Below, piece after piece: positions 55,353-64,000 of a stretch of 64,000 nucleotides of DNA (the stretch's first letter is position 1; each line of letters opens with the position of its first letter). The translations under genes and the position numbers were made by a program. The notes under the pieces are model-generated. The model worked only from the letters and a program-made list of their open reading frames with translations. It was not told the DNA's origin and did not search any database. The stretch comes from Wocania_A spongiicola. GTDB lineage: Bacteria; Bacteroidota; Bacteroidia; Flavobacteriales; Flavobacteriaceae. The stretch covers positions 88,835 to 152,834 of the forward strand of contig NZ_JAMFLZ010000008.1 of the NCBI RefSeq assembly GCF_023502325.1, in the 5' to 3' direction.

Positions 55353-58154
55353 TTATTCAAAATTCCTTAAGTAATCACCCAAAGACTTATCATTTCCTAA
55401 ATTTAATTTACGTTTTAACCTATATCTATGAGTTTCTAAGCCTCTAATTGAGACATTCATTAGTGGTGCAATTTCTTTAGTCAATAAATTCATTTTGATG
55501 TAAGCACATATTTTCAAATCTTTATGTGTCAGCTGTGGATGTTTGCTTTTTAACTGATTAAAAAACTCTTCATGCACTTGGTTGAAATTATATTCAAATA
55601 TCTCCCATTCATCTTCATGACCTATAGAGTTATCAATTTTCCTAAGCAAGCGTTTATACATTAACGGGTTTTCAAAACTATTTTTATGTTTCATTAACTC
55701 GCCCTTAATATCTAACATAGACTCATTTTTTTTCACAAGAGCCATTGCTGTATTAGCTAGCTGTTTACTTTTTAATTTCACTTCGCTTTTCAAAGATTCA
55801 TTTTTTAGCTGTACAATTTTTTTATCATTCTCAATAGCCTTTTCTTTAAGCAATACTTCTTGTTCCCTTACAAGTTTATTTTGCAATGCTTGTTGTTCCT
55901 TATTAATCTTTCGCTTGTGTAATCTATAAATTAATAAACCACTAAGTAATGCTACTAAAACATAAAATAAGCTATTTTGATACCATGGCGGTGATATGTA
56001 AATTTGAATTACGTGCTTGGGGGATGAATTACCTAAAATATTTGCTGTTCTAAAATGTATTTTATGATATCCGCTGCTTAAACTAGAAAGTTCAAGCTTT
56101 TCATTCTCCATACGATACCATTTGAGAGTATCTGAATTAGATATAGCGTACTCAAAAAAATGATTATTAGACATTGGAGATGAAATAGATATGCTTATAT
56201 TTTTATTATAAGGAAGCTCATACTCAATTGAGTCTCCTAAATTTATCAGTTCCTTTTCTACTTCAATATTTTCAATAGCAGGTTTTAGTAAAATATCACT
56301 AGTAGTGTTTATGTTTTTGTTAATAAGCATAAAACCGTCATAAAGATTTAAAGTAAATGTAGAATCGTTTAACTGAGAAACACTTTCTGCATCTACAACT
56401 AATCTTTTCTGAATAAGATCATTAGGAAAATTTATATTATTATCTCCTTCCATTTTATAAACAAACCTAATTTTATCTTTTGCATTTTTTGTAACTAGTA
56501 CATCAGAATCTGATTCAGAAATGATGTCTGCATCTACACCAAAAGCATTATTCAATATATCATGAGGCACTATACTATCTAAAAGGGCTTCATATTTTTG
56601 CCATCCTTTATTTGTTTTAAAACAAATGTCGTTTTTAATTTTATGAACTTTTACATTAAAATCTGACCACAGCCCCTTACTTTTATAATCTTTAAATGAA
56701 GCCTCATTGTATGTTTCATCAAACTTAACGCGAAATAAACCTCTATATGCGTGTGCTACCCAAGCTGTATATTGGTCTTCAAATACCATATACTTTATAG
56801 GAACAGTTTCTTCTCCTAAGTGCTGAACTTTCCATGTATTACCAATTAAATCATATCTAACCAACCCTCCATATGTGCCCTGCAAGAAAGTGTTATTTTG
56901 TTCTGGCACTTTCTTAATAACCCAACCTCCAGTAAAAGCAGACACTTTTTCTTTAAATTTTTTATTTTCAACCAAATAAGTCCCATTGTTATGTCCGCAA
57001 AATAACTGCCCATTAATTTCCTTTAAATTCCAAACCTGTCCTTGCGATCCTTCAATAAATTTAAGAGTATTGTTATTAGCAGTATCTAAATAAAACAAAC
57101 CTGTATTACTCCCTATATACAAAGTCCCTTTATAGTTTATAATATCGTATACAGCACCTAACTTTCCCGAACTGTCATTATATAATATGTGGCTATAATT
57201 AAAATCCATAAGGGCTATTCCATTATCTAACCCAACCCATAGCTTATTATTCTTACCAAGTTCTTGACTTAATACGGTATTATTTAACAATCCGTTCTCT
57301 TTATTGATATGATATACTATATCACCAGAATTATTTGTAATATAAATACCATTCTTTATAGTACCAAAAACCATATTATTATTTTGAAGTACTAAAAAAT
57401 CGTTGAGTTGTTGCTCTTTCATTACACTAGAAATCTCAGAATACCAAGGTTCTAATTTTCCATTATAGTATAAATAGCATCCATTTAAGGCAGTAGCAAT
57501 TAGCAATCTATTATTATACTTTATAATAGAAATGACTTTTACATCATATAATTTATCATTTACGATAAAAGGAACCAAATCATCTCCTTCTAAACTAAAA
57601 ATTCCATTTCTTACCGTAGATACATACACATTGTCTTCAACAACACTACAAGATAAAATGGTTGAGCCTGGTTTTACTTCAATCCTTTTTACTTCACCTT
57701 CTTTATAAGCATAGAGATTTGAAAAAGATCTAAAAAAGATAGCATCATTACGATGAAATATTTGCCAAAACTCTTCATCTTTTGACTCTTCTTTGTCTTT
57801 AAAGTTTCCTAAGGATGTATAAATTAATTTTCCTTTGTTATTTTTTTTCCAAAAACCAAACTCTTTATAAGAACCTGTATATATTTTATTTTTATAAGCT
57901 AAAACCGAGCGTATAATAGTTTTGTTTGGTAATTGATAAAAGTTCCATTTCATCCCATCAAATTCAACCAAACCTTTATCATTAGCAACATAGAGTTTCC
58001 CATTTTCTGCCAAAGACACGCCCCAATTTTGATTGCCAGCATTATATTCAGTTAATGCATAATTTTGAAAAAATGGAGTATATTGAGCATTTAGCTTACT
58101 ATAAATGAAGAAAATAAAAATTAATACTAAAGTGTTTTTAAAACTCATTAACAT
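55353..58154 (-). CDS. membrane-spanning Y_Y_Y / LuxR-type regulator of the glycan locus
   Basis: 933 residues; the ATG two codons further in (MSFKNTLVLIFIF) is an alternative start. It has a signal peptide (ending NAQ), periplasmic propeller, Y_Y_Y-like domain (about 650-725), a transmembrane helix (about 730-750), a coiled coil (about 755-830) and a C-terminal LuxR-type helix-turn-helix (LTKEIAPLMNVSIRGLETHRY). It is a one-component sensor and a paralogue of 144-2951. It sits directly upstream of and in line with susC, 225 bases away, so it very likely controls that operon. Confidence 0.88.
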   Translation of the reverse strand: MLMSFKNTLVLIFIFFIYSKLNAQYTPFFQNYALTEYNAGNQNWGVSLAENGKLYVANDKGLVEFDGMKWNFYQLPNKTIIRSVLAYKNKIYTGSYKEFGFWKKNNKGKLIYTSLGNFKDKEESKDEEFWQIFHRNDAIFFRSFSNLYAYKEGEVKRIEVKPGSTILSCSVVEDNVYVSTVRNGIFSLEGDDLVPFIVNDKLYDVKVISIIKYNNRLLIATALNGCYLYYNGKLEPWYSEISSVMKEQQLNDFLVLQNNNMVFGTIKNGIYITNNSGDIVYHINKENGLLNNTVLSQELGKNNKLWVGLDNGIALMDFNYSHILYNDSSGKLGAVYDIINYKGTLYIGSNTGLFYLDTANNNTLKFIEGSQGQVWNLKEINGQLFCGHNNGTYLVENKKFKEKVSAFTGGWVIKKVPEQNNTFLQGTYGGLVRYDLIGNTWKVQHLGEETVPIKYMVFEDQYTAWVAHAYRGLFRVKFDETYNEASFKDYKSKGLWSDFNVKVHKIKNDICFKTNKGWQKYEALLDSIVPHDILNNAFGVDADIISESDSDVLVTKNAKDKIRFVYKMEGDNNINFPNDLIQKRLVVDAESVSQLNDSTFTLNLYDGFMLINKNINTTSDILLKPAIENIEVEKELINLGDSIEYELPYNKNISISISSPMSNNHFFEYAISNSDTLKWYRMENEKLELSSLSSGYHKIHFRTANILGNSSPKHVIQIYISPPWYQNSLFYVLVALLSGLLIYRLHKRKINKEQQALQNKLVREQEVLLKEKAIENDKKIVQLKNESLKSEVKLKSKQLANTAMALVKKNESMLDIKGELMKHKNSFENPLMYKRLLRKIDNSIGHEDEWEIFEYNFNQVHEEFFNQLKSKHPQLTHKDLKICAYIKMNLLTKEIAPLMNVSIRGLETHRYRLKRKLNLGNDKSLGDYLRNFE

Positions 58155-58264
58155 ATATAATTATTAACATAAAAAAAGGAATCTTAGACTCAGACAAATC
58201 TAATCAATTTTAAAATAACGAATAGAAATCAAAAATCTAATCAATAAAAATAAAAAACAACAAA

Positions 58265-58292
58265 GCCTTATAAATTGTACAATTTATAAGGC
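58265..58292 (-). terminator. terminator of the type IX secretion operon
   Basis: A perfect 28-bp palindrome with arms GCCTTATAAATTGT is followed on the minus strand by a T-rich tail, about 80 bases after the OmpA gene stop. Confidence 0.75.
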
Positions 58293-58371
58293 CTTAAATT
58301 TTTACTATTAATTTATACTACTCAGTATCATAGAAAGAGGTAAACTATGTTGAAAGCAACTTTAAGAAAAC

Positions 58372-60264
58372 TTACTTTACTACTATAAATTCACTTCTTC
58401 TATTTTCTTGGTGGATTGATTCTGTACATTTTACACCATTAGAGCAGCCATTAATCAATTGACTTTCCCCATAGCCTTTACCTGTTAATCTAGAAGGATT
58501 TATACCGTTTTTGACTAGGTATTTAATGGTTGATTTTGCTCTACGATTAGACAGTGTCATATTATAAGTATCGTTGGCGCGACTATCTGTATGTGAACGT
58601 ACATCAATTTTAATTAATGGATTTTTTTGCATGACCTCAACAATTTTTTGCAATTCTACAGCTGCATCAGGACGGATGTTATGCTTATCTAAATCAAAAT
58701 AAATAGGGTTTAATAATAACCCAATATCTGTTCCTGCAGCAATTTCTATTTTTCTAGGATCTAATAAAATATCTGTACTTATAGCCCCCTCTTTTGAAGT
58801 GTCTACAAATTCTTCTCCTGTTAAATATCCATTCTTCTCAGCACGAATAAATTTCACTTTGTCACAATCCATTTCATCAAACATATACTTTCCTGTAGGT
58901 ACAATTTCTTGTACAACTATATCATTATTCTTATCAATTAAAGACACTAAAGCATTTTCCAAAATATCTCCTGTTTTTTTATCACGTACAAAACCATTAA
59001 GATTAACAATACATGGTGCTTTATAGTTTTCATTTTCTTTAAACGAATAGACATCATCGCTTTGAGTCCCACTTCTGTTTGTAGAAAAATAACCAGTTTT
59101 GGAATCGGAATTTATAACAAAAGCAAAATCGTCCATAGTGCTATTTATAGGCTTGCCAATATTGTCAACCTTTCCATAAACACCATTTTCATCTGGAGTA
59201 GATTTATAAATGTCTAAACCTCCTAAATTAAATTGATGCCCATTGGATGAAAAGAAAAAACTTCCATTATCAGCAATAAAAGGGAACATTTCATTTCCTA
59301 CGGTATTAAAACCAATCATATTAAAAGGTGTTCCATAACCGCCATCATCAAACAATTCTACTTCGTAAATGTCTGTTCCCCCTTGGTTTCCATTTGATTG
59401 CATGTCGCTTACGAAATACAACTTACTTTCATCTATACTTAATGCGGGATGTCCTACTGAATAATCATCGTTATTAAATGGTAATTCTATCACATTCGTC
59501 CATTTACCATCTATCCTTTCTGCTTTGTATAGCTTAAGCCTAATTGTTTTGTTAGCATCTTTTCCTAATTTATTATTAGTATAATTATTTCTAGTAAAGT
59601 ACATGGTGTTACCGTCTTTAGTAATAACAACAGATCCCTCATTGTACTTTGTGTTTATTTCTCCTGATACTACTTTTAATTCTGAGTCGTTTACAAGAAA
59701 TATATCAGATGTTGGCTCTTTATTCCAAGGTGTTTCTTTGGAAGATGTACTTGCTGAAGCTACATAAAGTTTATCTTTTGTGTAAAACGCTGGATAATCT
59801 GAATATTTAGTATTAAATCCTACTGTATCAATTACATATTGGTTTGAGTTTTTCTCAATAGTACTTAAATACTCTCCAGAGTTTATATAATTTAGACCTT
59901 GGCTTTTATAGAAATTCGTTAAAATTTTGTCAGCATCACTGTAATTCCCAATAGCTTTAAGTGTTTGTCCGTATCTAAAATTATACTCTGGAGATGTATT
60001 TAAGTTTAAAGCAAATAATTTATCATACCATTTTACTGCTTCTACATAATTTGCATTAAAATAGTAGGCGTCTGCCAATCTCTTATATAAATCTTCGTTT
60101 TCATATCCTTTATTTGCTACATTTTCATAAATTTCTAAAGCATCTATATAAGCTAAGCTTTCAAACTTTTTATCAGCCTTCTTTACTTGACCCTTTTGTG
60201 CAAATGCAACACATGCTAATAGAAGTATACTGTAAGTAAATATATGTTTTATGTATTTTTTCAT
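58372..60264 (-). CDS. OmpA-family protein with TPR and PD40 repeats (type IX secretion associated)
   Basis: 630 residues. A signal peptide (ending AFAQ), TPR-like helices (about 22-130), WD40/PD40-like propeller (about 150-400), a carboxypeptidase-regulatory-like domain (about 410-490) and a C-terminal OmpA peptidoglycan-binding domain (about 510-630; KIDVRSHTDSRANDTYN, NRRSEF). The same order of domains occurs in PorE-type proteins that attach type IX machinery to peptidoglycan. It follows PorP/SprF by 13 bases. Confidence 0.88.
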   Translation of the reverse strand: MKKYIKHIFTYSILLLACVAFAQKGQVKKADKKFESLAYIDALEIYENVANKGYENEDLYKRLADAYYFNANYVEAVKWYDKLFALNLNTSPEYNFRYGQTLKAIGNYSDADKILTNFYKSQGLNYINSGEYLSTIEKNSNQYVIDTVGFNTKYSDYPAFYTKDKLYVASASTSSKETPWNKEPTSDIFLVNDSELKVVSGEINTKYNEGSVVITKDGNTMYFTRNNYTNNKLGKDANKTIRLKLYKAERIDGKWTNVIELPFNNDDYSVGHPALSIDESKLYFVSDMQSNGNQGGTDIYEVELFDDGGYGTPFNMIGFNTVGNEMFPFIADNGSFFFSSNGHQFNLGGLDIYKSTPDENGVYGKVDNIGKPINSTMDDFAFVINSDSKTGYFSTNRSGTQSDDVYSFKENENYKAPCIVNLNGFVRDKKTGDILENALVSLIDKNNDIVVQEIVPTGKYMFDEMDCDKVKFIRAEKNGYLTGEEFVDTSKEGAISTDILLDPRKIEIAAGTDIGLLLNPIYFDLDKHNIRPDAAVELQKIVEVMQKNPLIKIDVRSHTDSRANDTYNMTLSNRRAKSTIKYLVKNGINPSRLTGKGYGESQLINGCSNGVKCTESIHQENRRSEFIVVK

Positions 60265-60277
60265 ATCTATTTGTGTT

Positions 60278-61246
60278 TTAAAAGAATCTAGGAGTTATTA
60301 ATCGCCTTGTTCGTTTACCTAATTCAAAGCGCAAGAATATTTCATGCGATCCAGAATTATAGTTTGTTAGTTCTTGAATACTATAATCGTATGCGTATCC
60401 TATCATCATTCCTTCTGATAATTGGAAACCGACCAAAGCACTTACCGCAGCATCCAACCTATATGCAGCACCTAAAGTAAATTTCTCATTGAACAAGAAA
60501 TTTGCAGAAAAATCTAATGCAACTGGTGCTCCAGATACATACTTACCTAAAACGGATGGCTTAAATTTTGTGTTCTTACCTAGCTGAAAAACATAACCAG
60601 CTATAGCATATATATTTGCTCTTTCTGATGCGTTAGAAACTGTAGTATCATCATAATGTGATGTTTCTAGTATATTTGGAACAGAAAGCCCTACATACCA
60701 GTTTCTATCATTGTGCAAGTACAATCCAAGTCCAAAAAGAGGTTTTAATCTGTTTTCAATATTAAACTGTTGTAAAGCATCACTTGGGTCAAAAATATTG
60801 AGCAGAGAGTAATCTACATTTAACAAATTAATTCCTGCTTTAATTCCGAAAGCTAATTTTACATCATTATCAAAATTTAAAGTATACGAGAAGTCTGCAG
60901 AAATTGAACTTTCATCAGCTGGTCCAGCTTTATCTTTATAAAAGTTTAACCCTAAGCCAACACGCTCAGTAAGACCAACAGGCGTATTTAAACTTAGGTT
61001 AAGTGTTTCTGGAGCTCCATCCAACCCTACCCATTGATTACGATAAAGGCTCGTAATCCCGAATGTACCTCTAGATCCGGCGTAGGCAGGGTTTACGGTT
61101 TGTGTATTGTACATGTATTGTGTATACTGAGAGTCTTGCTGAGCTTGTATTTTTGTAGAAAAAAGCCCAAGAAGTATAACACATGACACCAACCAATTTA
61201 TGGAGCAAATATTCCTTTTATTATATTGTTTTTTTGTCTGTTTCAT
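60278..61246 (-). CDS. PorP/SprF-family outer-membrane protein
   Basis: 322 residues. After a signal peptide (ending IQAQ) comes the family start QDSQYTQYMYNTQTVNPAYA and a 14-strand-type barrel. In Flavobacterium SprF is needed to secrete SprB, a protein with a type-B sorting domain. Here the gene directly follows (1-base gap) a gene for such a domain, so they should form a dedicated pair. Confidence 0.95.
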   Translation of the reverse strand: MKQTKKQYNKRNICSINWLVSCVILLGLFSTKIQAQQDSQYTQYMYNTQTVNPAYAGSRGTFGITSLYRNQWVGLDGAPETLNLSLNTPVGLTERVGLGLNFYKDKAGPADESSISADFSYTLNFDNDVKLAFGIKAGINLLNVDYSLLNIFDPSDALQQFNIENRLKPLFGLGLYLHNDRNWYVGLSVPNILETSHYDDTTVSNASERANIYAIAGYVFQLGKNTKFKPSVLGKYVSGAPVALDFSANFLFNEKFTLGAAYRLDAAVSALVGFQLSEGMMIGYAYDYSIQELTNYNSGSHEIFLRFELGKRTRRLITPRFF

Positions 61247-61247
61247 T

Positions 61248-62525
61248 TTATTCTGTAGTTAAATACAGGTAACCTGCTTTTTTTATGCGTTCTGAGTCTC
61301 CATTAGCATTTGAATAGGAATAGGTAAATATGTAATAATAGGTTCCAGTAGGGAGTTGATTTTCTCTATTAATAGTCATACGACCATCAGAAAAACCTTT
61401 AAATACATTCCCATAAGTATCATAATCATTAGTTTCAAATACTTTTACACCCCAGCGATTAAATATTTTTACATTAGTATTCTCAACATTTTCAATACCA
61501 TCAATAATGAAGTAATCGTTTTTTCCATCATCATTAGGAGTCACACCGTTATAAATAACAATATCTCCTCCCGGTAGAACTAACTCGCTATCTATTCGAG
61601 CTAGTGTAAAAATGCCATAATTTCCTAATTGTAATGGTGTGGTTACTGTTCTATTTGCAGTATCAACAATTCCTCCTTCATTTACCCAAATTTGCTGTGC
61701 ATCATCCCAACGAACAATCCGAATTTCTTCTTGAGGATTAGATACTATCGGTGTGGGTGTTGTACCATTTTCGTCCCAAGTAAGGGTTAAAAGCACATCT
61801 GAATTACCAGTATCTCTAGTAATTGTCCAAAATTCTGCATTATCTAATAACGTAATAACACCAGCCGCATTTGCTGTTGGAGTTTCTCCGTTAATGGTTT
61901 GGCCAATTGGGTTTTCAAAAAAGTATTTTGCTGTAAAAGTATCAGTTATGTTGGCCGGAGCACTTATAGCTGCATATCGAAAAAATTGTTGATCACCGAT
62001 AGGGTAAGTAAAACTATCGTTTCCATTTTTTTGAACTAATCCATCTACATGACTCCCGTCGTAAGTTCCAACATGTGTGGCCCCATCTTCAAATATAAAT
62101 AGACCTCCATGGGTGTCATCTTGTACAATACCTTCATCAAAATTTGCTTCATTGTCAACACTTATTTCGCTACTTAATTCTAAAGAAGCTGTATTACTTG
62201 ACGCATTATTAAACAAAACGTCATAGAAGTAACTAATGTTTCCGCCACTTAATTGTTGTACGGCCGTACCCTCGAAGCGGGTAAGCCCTTCTTCACCATT
62301 GGTAAAATCTACAACACCATCATTATTAAAGTGTGCATAGATAAAGGCTTCGCCGTCATTGATAATACTGGCACCGTTCTTATTATCTAAATCACTCACC
62401 GTAGAAAACTGTGTGTTTGGGCTAATGCTAAGCTCTCCTGTATTTACAGTTTGTGCTAGGAGTATGCCCGGAACTAAAAGTGTTCCGAGCATAACTATCT
62501 GTGTGTATATATTTATTGTTTTCAT
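61248..62525 (-). CDS. secreted protein with type-B (gliding motility-associated) C-terminal sorting domain
   Basis: 425 residues with a signal peptide (ending LLAQ). The middle part is a beta-rich region of unknown function with TFTYPIGDQQFFRYA. The last 90 residues are the CHU_C/type-B domain: NGVTPNDDGKNDYFIIDGI, NTNVKIFNRWGVKVFE, GTYYYIFTY and the terminal KAGYLYLTTE. It is a likely client of the adjacent PorP/SprF, exported by type IX secretion to the cell surface. Substrate or partner unknown. Confidence 0.88.
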   Translation of the reverse strand: MKTINIYTQIVMLGTLLVPGILLAQTVNTGELSISPNTQFSTVSDLDNKNGASIINDGEAFIYAHFNNDGVVDFTNGEEGLTRFEGTAVQQLSGGNISYFYDVLFNNASSNTASLELSSEISVDNEANFDEGIVQDDTHGGLFIFEDGATHVGTYDGSHVDGLVQKNGNDSFTYPIGDQQFFRYAAISAPANITDTFTAKYFFENPIGQTINGETPTANAAGVITLLDNAEFWTITRDTGNSDVLLTLTWDENGTTPTPIVSNPQEEIRIVRWDDAQQIWVNEGGIVDTANRTVTTPLQLGNYGIFTLARIDSELVLPGGDIVIYNGVTPNDDGKNDYFIIDGIENVENTNVKIFNRWGVKVFETNDYDTYGNVFKGFSDGRMTINRENQLPTGTYYYIFTYSYSNANGDSERIKKAGYLYLTTE

Positions 62526-62555
62526 TTCTTATCTACTCATTGCTGAGTTTTTTTG

Positions 62556-64000
62556 TTAAATCCCTCGACGATCAAGTAAATAAGCAATCATGTTATGTAA
62601 CCATCGTTCTTCTGGGGTGTCAATAGCACCAGATACATAAGGCGCTGTATTTGTAAAGTAATTCCCAGGGCCAAAAACGAGAGCTCTACCGCCAGCGCCC
62701 ATGGTCCAAATTCCTGGGCCATTGGTTCCAGCTGCTGTTGAAATATCTCGATTACCTAATACAACGGCTCCTGATGGTAATGTTCCAGTAAAAACATTGT
62801 AAGTGTTTGGGGTGGGTGAGGGATCTGCTAAGGTGAAATTTGTGCCTGTACCAAAAACACCATTGTTTAGAGCGTTAGCATTAGTGACAATATCTACTTT
62901 GTCCCCACCAGGTTGACCTGTAAAACCACCAATTCCTCCAAAGACATTAATAAGTGCATCAGGAGTAATACCCGGTAAAGCATAAGCCATTACTACACCT
63001 CCCAAGTCTACATAATCCTTAAGCAATTGTGATTCTGCTGAAGTAGGTGGGAAAACTCCTGTTGAGATTACATCATAGTTTGCCAATAAACTTGCCGCGG
63101 TTTCCGTAGAAAGGTTCGCTATTTCAGTAAATGTAATATCTTCTGTGAGTGTTTGGTATGTTCCTGATGGACCATAGTTTGAAGCGTTATTCATTTGAGC
63201 TACAAAATTGCTGTAGTTAGATCCTTCTCCGAAAGATGATAAACCAAACCATCCCCATCGAATAGTACTTGCGTTCACTTGTAAAGTGAACGAACAGCTT
63301 TGTCCGCCAAAATTAAACGCGAAATTCGCTATCCCCGGGTTTGATGGTGTTCCCGTAATGTTAAGAACAACGTTTCCTGCCCCAGTATTCAGAGTACCTG
63401 CCTGTAAAGTAGCAGTAAAACCAGTAACTCCTGTCGAGTTAATTGCTGTGCCTGTTCCATAAGACGAGCCATTGCCTCCTGTGTAAGGTACTGTTACTGT
63501 ACCTGTATAGCTAAAGCCTTGTGTAGCGGCACCAGAAGAAACAGCAGTTCCACAGTTTAATGCTGTTACTACTGGGTTTGATGCATCTACTGTTAGTGAG
63601 TAGGTACACGTCTCTCCACCAAAGTTGATGGCAAAGTTTGCTGTTCCCGATGTTGTTGGAGTTCCTGTAACATTAAGTGTTAAGTTTCCAGCACCATTAG
63701 CAAGAGTACCTGCCTGCAAGGTAGCGGTTAGTCCCGACACCCCTGTTGAGTTGATTGATGATCCTGCACCGTAGGCTGCGCCGTTACCACCTGTGTATGG
63801 GATTGTTGCTGTTCCAGTATAAGCTGTATTTTCTGTAGCTGTTGCTGGTGAAGCAGTTCCTGCTGCACAGTTCAAGTTTGCTACTGTGGCATTTAATACA
63901 TCAACTGTAAGCGAGAAGGTACACGTCTCTCCACCAAAGTTAATGGCAAAGTTTGCTGTTCCCGATGCTGTTGGTGTTCCAGTAACATTAAATGTTAAGT
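62556..64000 (-). CDS. repeat-rich surface protein, 5' end beyond the window
   Basis: The frame is open to the right edge, so the N-terminus is missing; 481 residues are visible. Near-identical repeats of about 105 residues (315 bases), each with YTGGNG.., NSTGV and INFGGETC, precede a unique C-terminal region of about 235 residues (RWGWFGLSSFGEGSNY to LLDRRGI). That region resembles a ThuA/glutamine-amidotransferase-like alpha/beta domain, with LLANYDVISTG, LKDYVDLGGVVMAYALPG and a terminal ERWLHNMIAYLL. No type IX sorting domain is seen at the end. It lies 30 bases upstream of the type-B domain gene and probably belongs to the same operon. Confidence 0.75.
   Translation of the reverse strand, partial: LTFNVTGTPTASGTANFAINFGGETCTFSLTVDVLNATVANLNCAAGTASPATATENTAYTGTATIPYTGGNGAAYGAGSSINSTGVSGLTATLQAGTLANGAGNLTLNVTGTPTTSGTANFAINFGGETCTYSLTVDASNPVVTALNCGTAVSSGAATQGFSYTGTVTVPYTGGNGSSYGTGTAINSTGVTGFTATLQAGTLNTGAGNVVLNITGTPSNPGIANFAFNFGGQSCSFTLQVNASTIRWGWFGLSSFGEGSNYSNFVAQMNNASNYGPSGTYQTLTEDITFTEIANLSTETAASLLANYDVISTGVFPPTSAESQLLKDYVDLGGVVMAYALPGITPDALINVFGGIGGFTGQPGGDKVDIVTNANALNNGVFGTGTNFTLADPSPTPNTYNVFTGTLPSGAVVLGNRDISTAAGTNGPGIWTMGAGGRALVFGPGNYFTNTAPYVSGAIDTPEERWLHNMIAYLLDRRGI
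63250..64000 (-). repeat. tandem repeats of about 315 bp inside the surface-protein gene
   Basis: The block containing GTACACGTCTCTCCACC recurs at 63604 and 63919 (exactly 315 bases apart), and a diverged equivalent starts at 63292 (312 bases). Copies nearer the edge are more alike in DNA, indicating recent duplication or conversion. Confidence 0.85.

Noticed and set aside
62556..63875. Treating 63875 as the true start of the repeat protein
   Set aside because: That codon is a TTG inside a repeat unit and the frame stays open with the same repeat to the window edge.

Overview
The window looks like a chromosome segment of a marine-type member of the Flavobacteriaceae (Bacteroidota). The evidence is low GC, SusC/SusD and other TonB-dependent receptors, many short lipoprotein signals, a PorP/SprF protein beside a gliding-motility type C-terminal domain (type IX secretion), promoters resembling the Bacteroidota TAnnTTTG -7 element, and a thioredoxin reductase with the CAVCDG redox site. 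No tRNA, rRNA, CRISPR array, insertion sequence or phage gene was seen.

Layout. (1) 144-4246: a membrane-spanning Y_Y_Y/LuxR regulator, then trxB. (2) 4393-12061 on the minus strand and 13380-21651 on the plus strand: two divergent operons around one AraC-type regulator (12189-13250). Each operon carries a GMC flavoprotein dehydrogenase, its gluconate-2-dehydrogenase-subunit-3-like small subunit, a DUF1080 (3-keto-glycoside hydrolase family) protein, TIM-barrel sugar isomerases and Gfo/Idh/MocA oxidoreductases. The minus operon adds an MFS transporter. The plus operon adds a SUMF1-fold protein and a TMEM220-like membrane protein, and is followed by a TonB receptor without SusD (21726-24536). 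(3) 24775-32027: LacI regulator, xylulokinase, xylose isomerase and a large lipoprotein joining ThuA, PQQ-type sugar dehydrogenase, PKD, cytochrome c and a CBM-like domain. (4) 32152-34338: a prolyl oligopeptidase. (5) 34569-39155 (minus): a beta-propeller/cytochrome c protein, a DUF1080 + PA14-like protein and an azurin. The last two have almost identical 37-bp promoter elements. (6) 39338-58154 (minus): a polysaccharide utilisation locus with sugar porter, sulfatase-family enzyme, esterase, GH3, two GH144-type proteins, a double LamG-like lipoprotein, SusD, SusC and a second Y_Y_Y/LuxR regulator. GH144 plus GH3 suggests beta-1,2-glucan as substrate. (7) 58372-64000 (minus): a type IX secretion cassette (OmpA/PD40 protein, PorP/SprF, type-B sorting-domain protein) and the 3' part of a protein with repeats of about 105 residues.

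How the parts may work together (inference): the locus in region 6 would cut a beta-glucan to short glucosides. The GMC dehydrogenases would oxidise glycosides to 3-keto forms in the periplasm and pass electrons through the cytochrome c domains and azurin to respiration. DUF1080 proteins would cleave the 3-keto-glycosides, and the TIM-barrel and Gfo/Idh/MocA enzymes would re-reduce or isomerise the products. The mirrored double module, its Cys-rich GMC enzymes, and the shared operator linking a DUF1080/cytochrome operon to azurin are the most interesting parts of the window.
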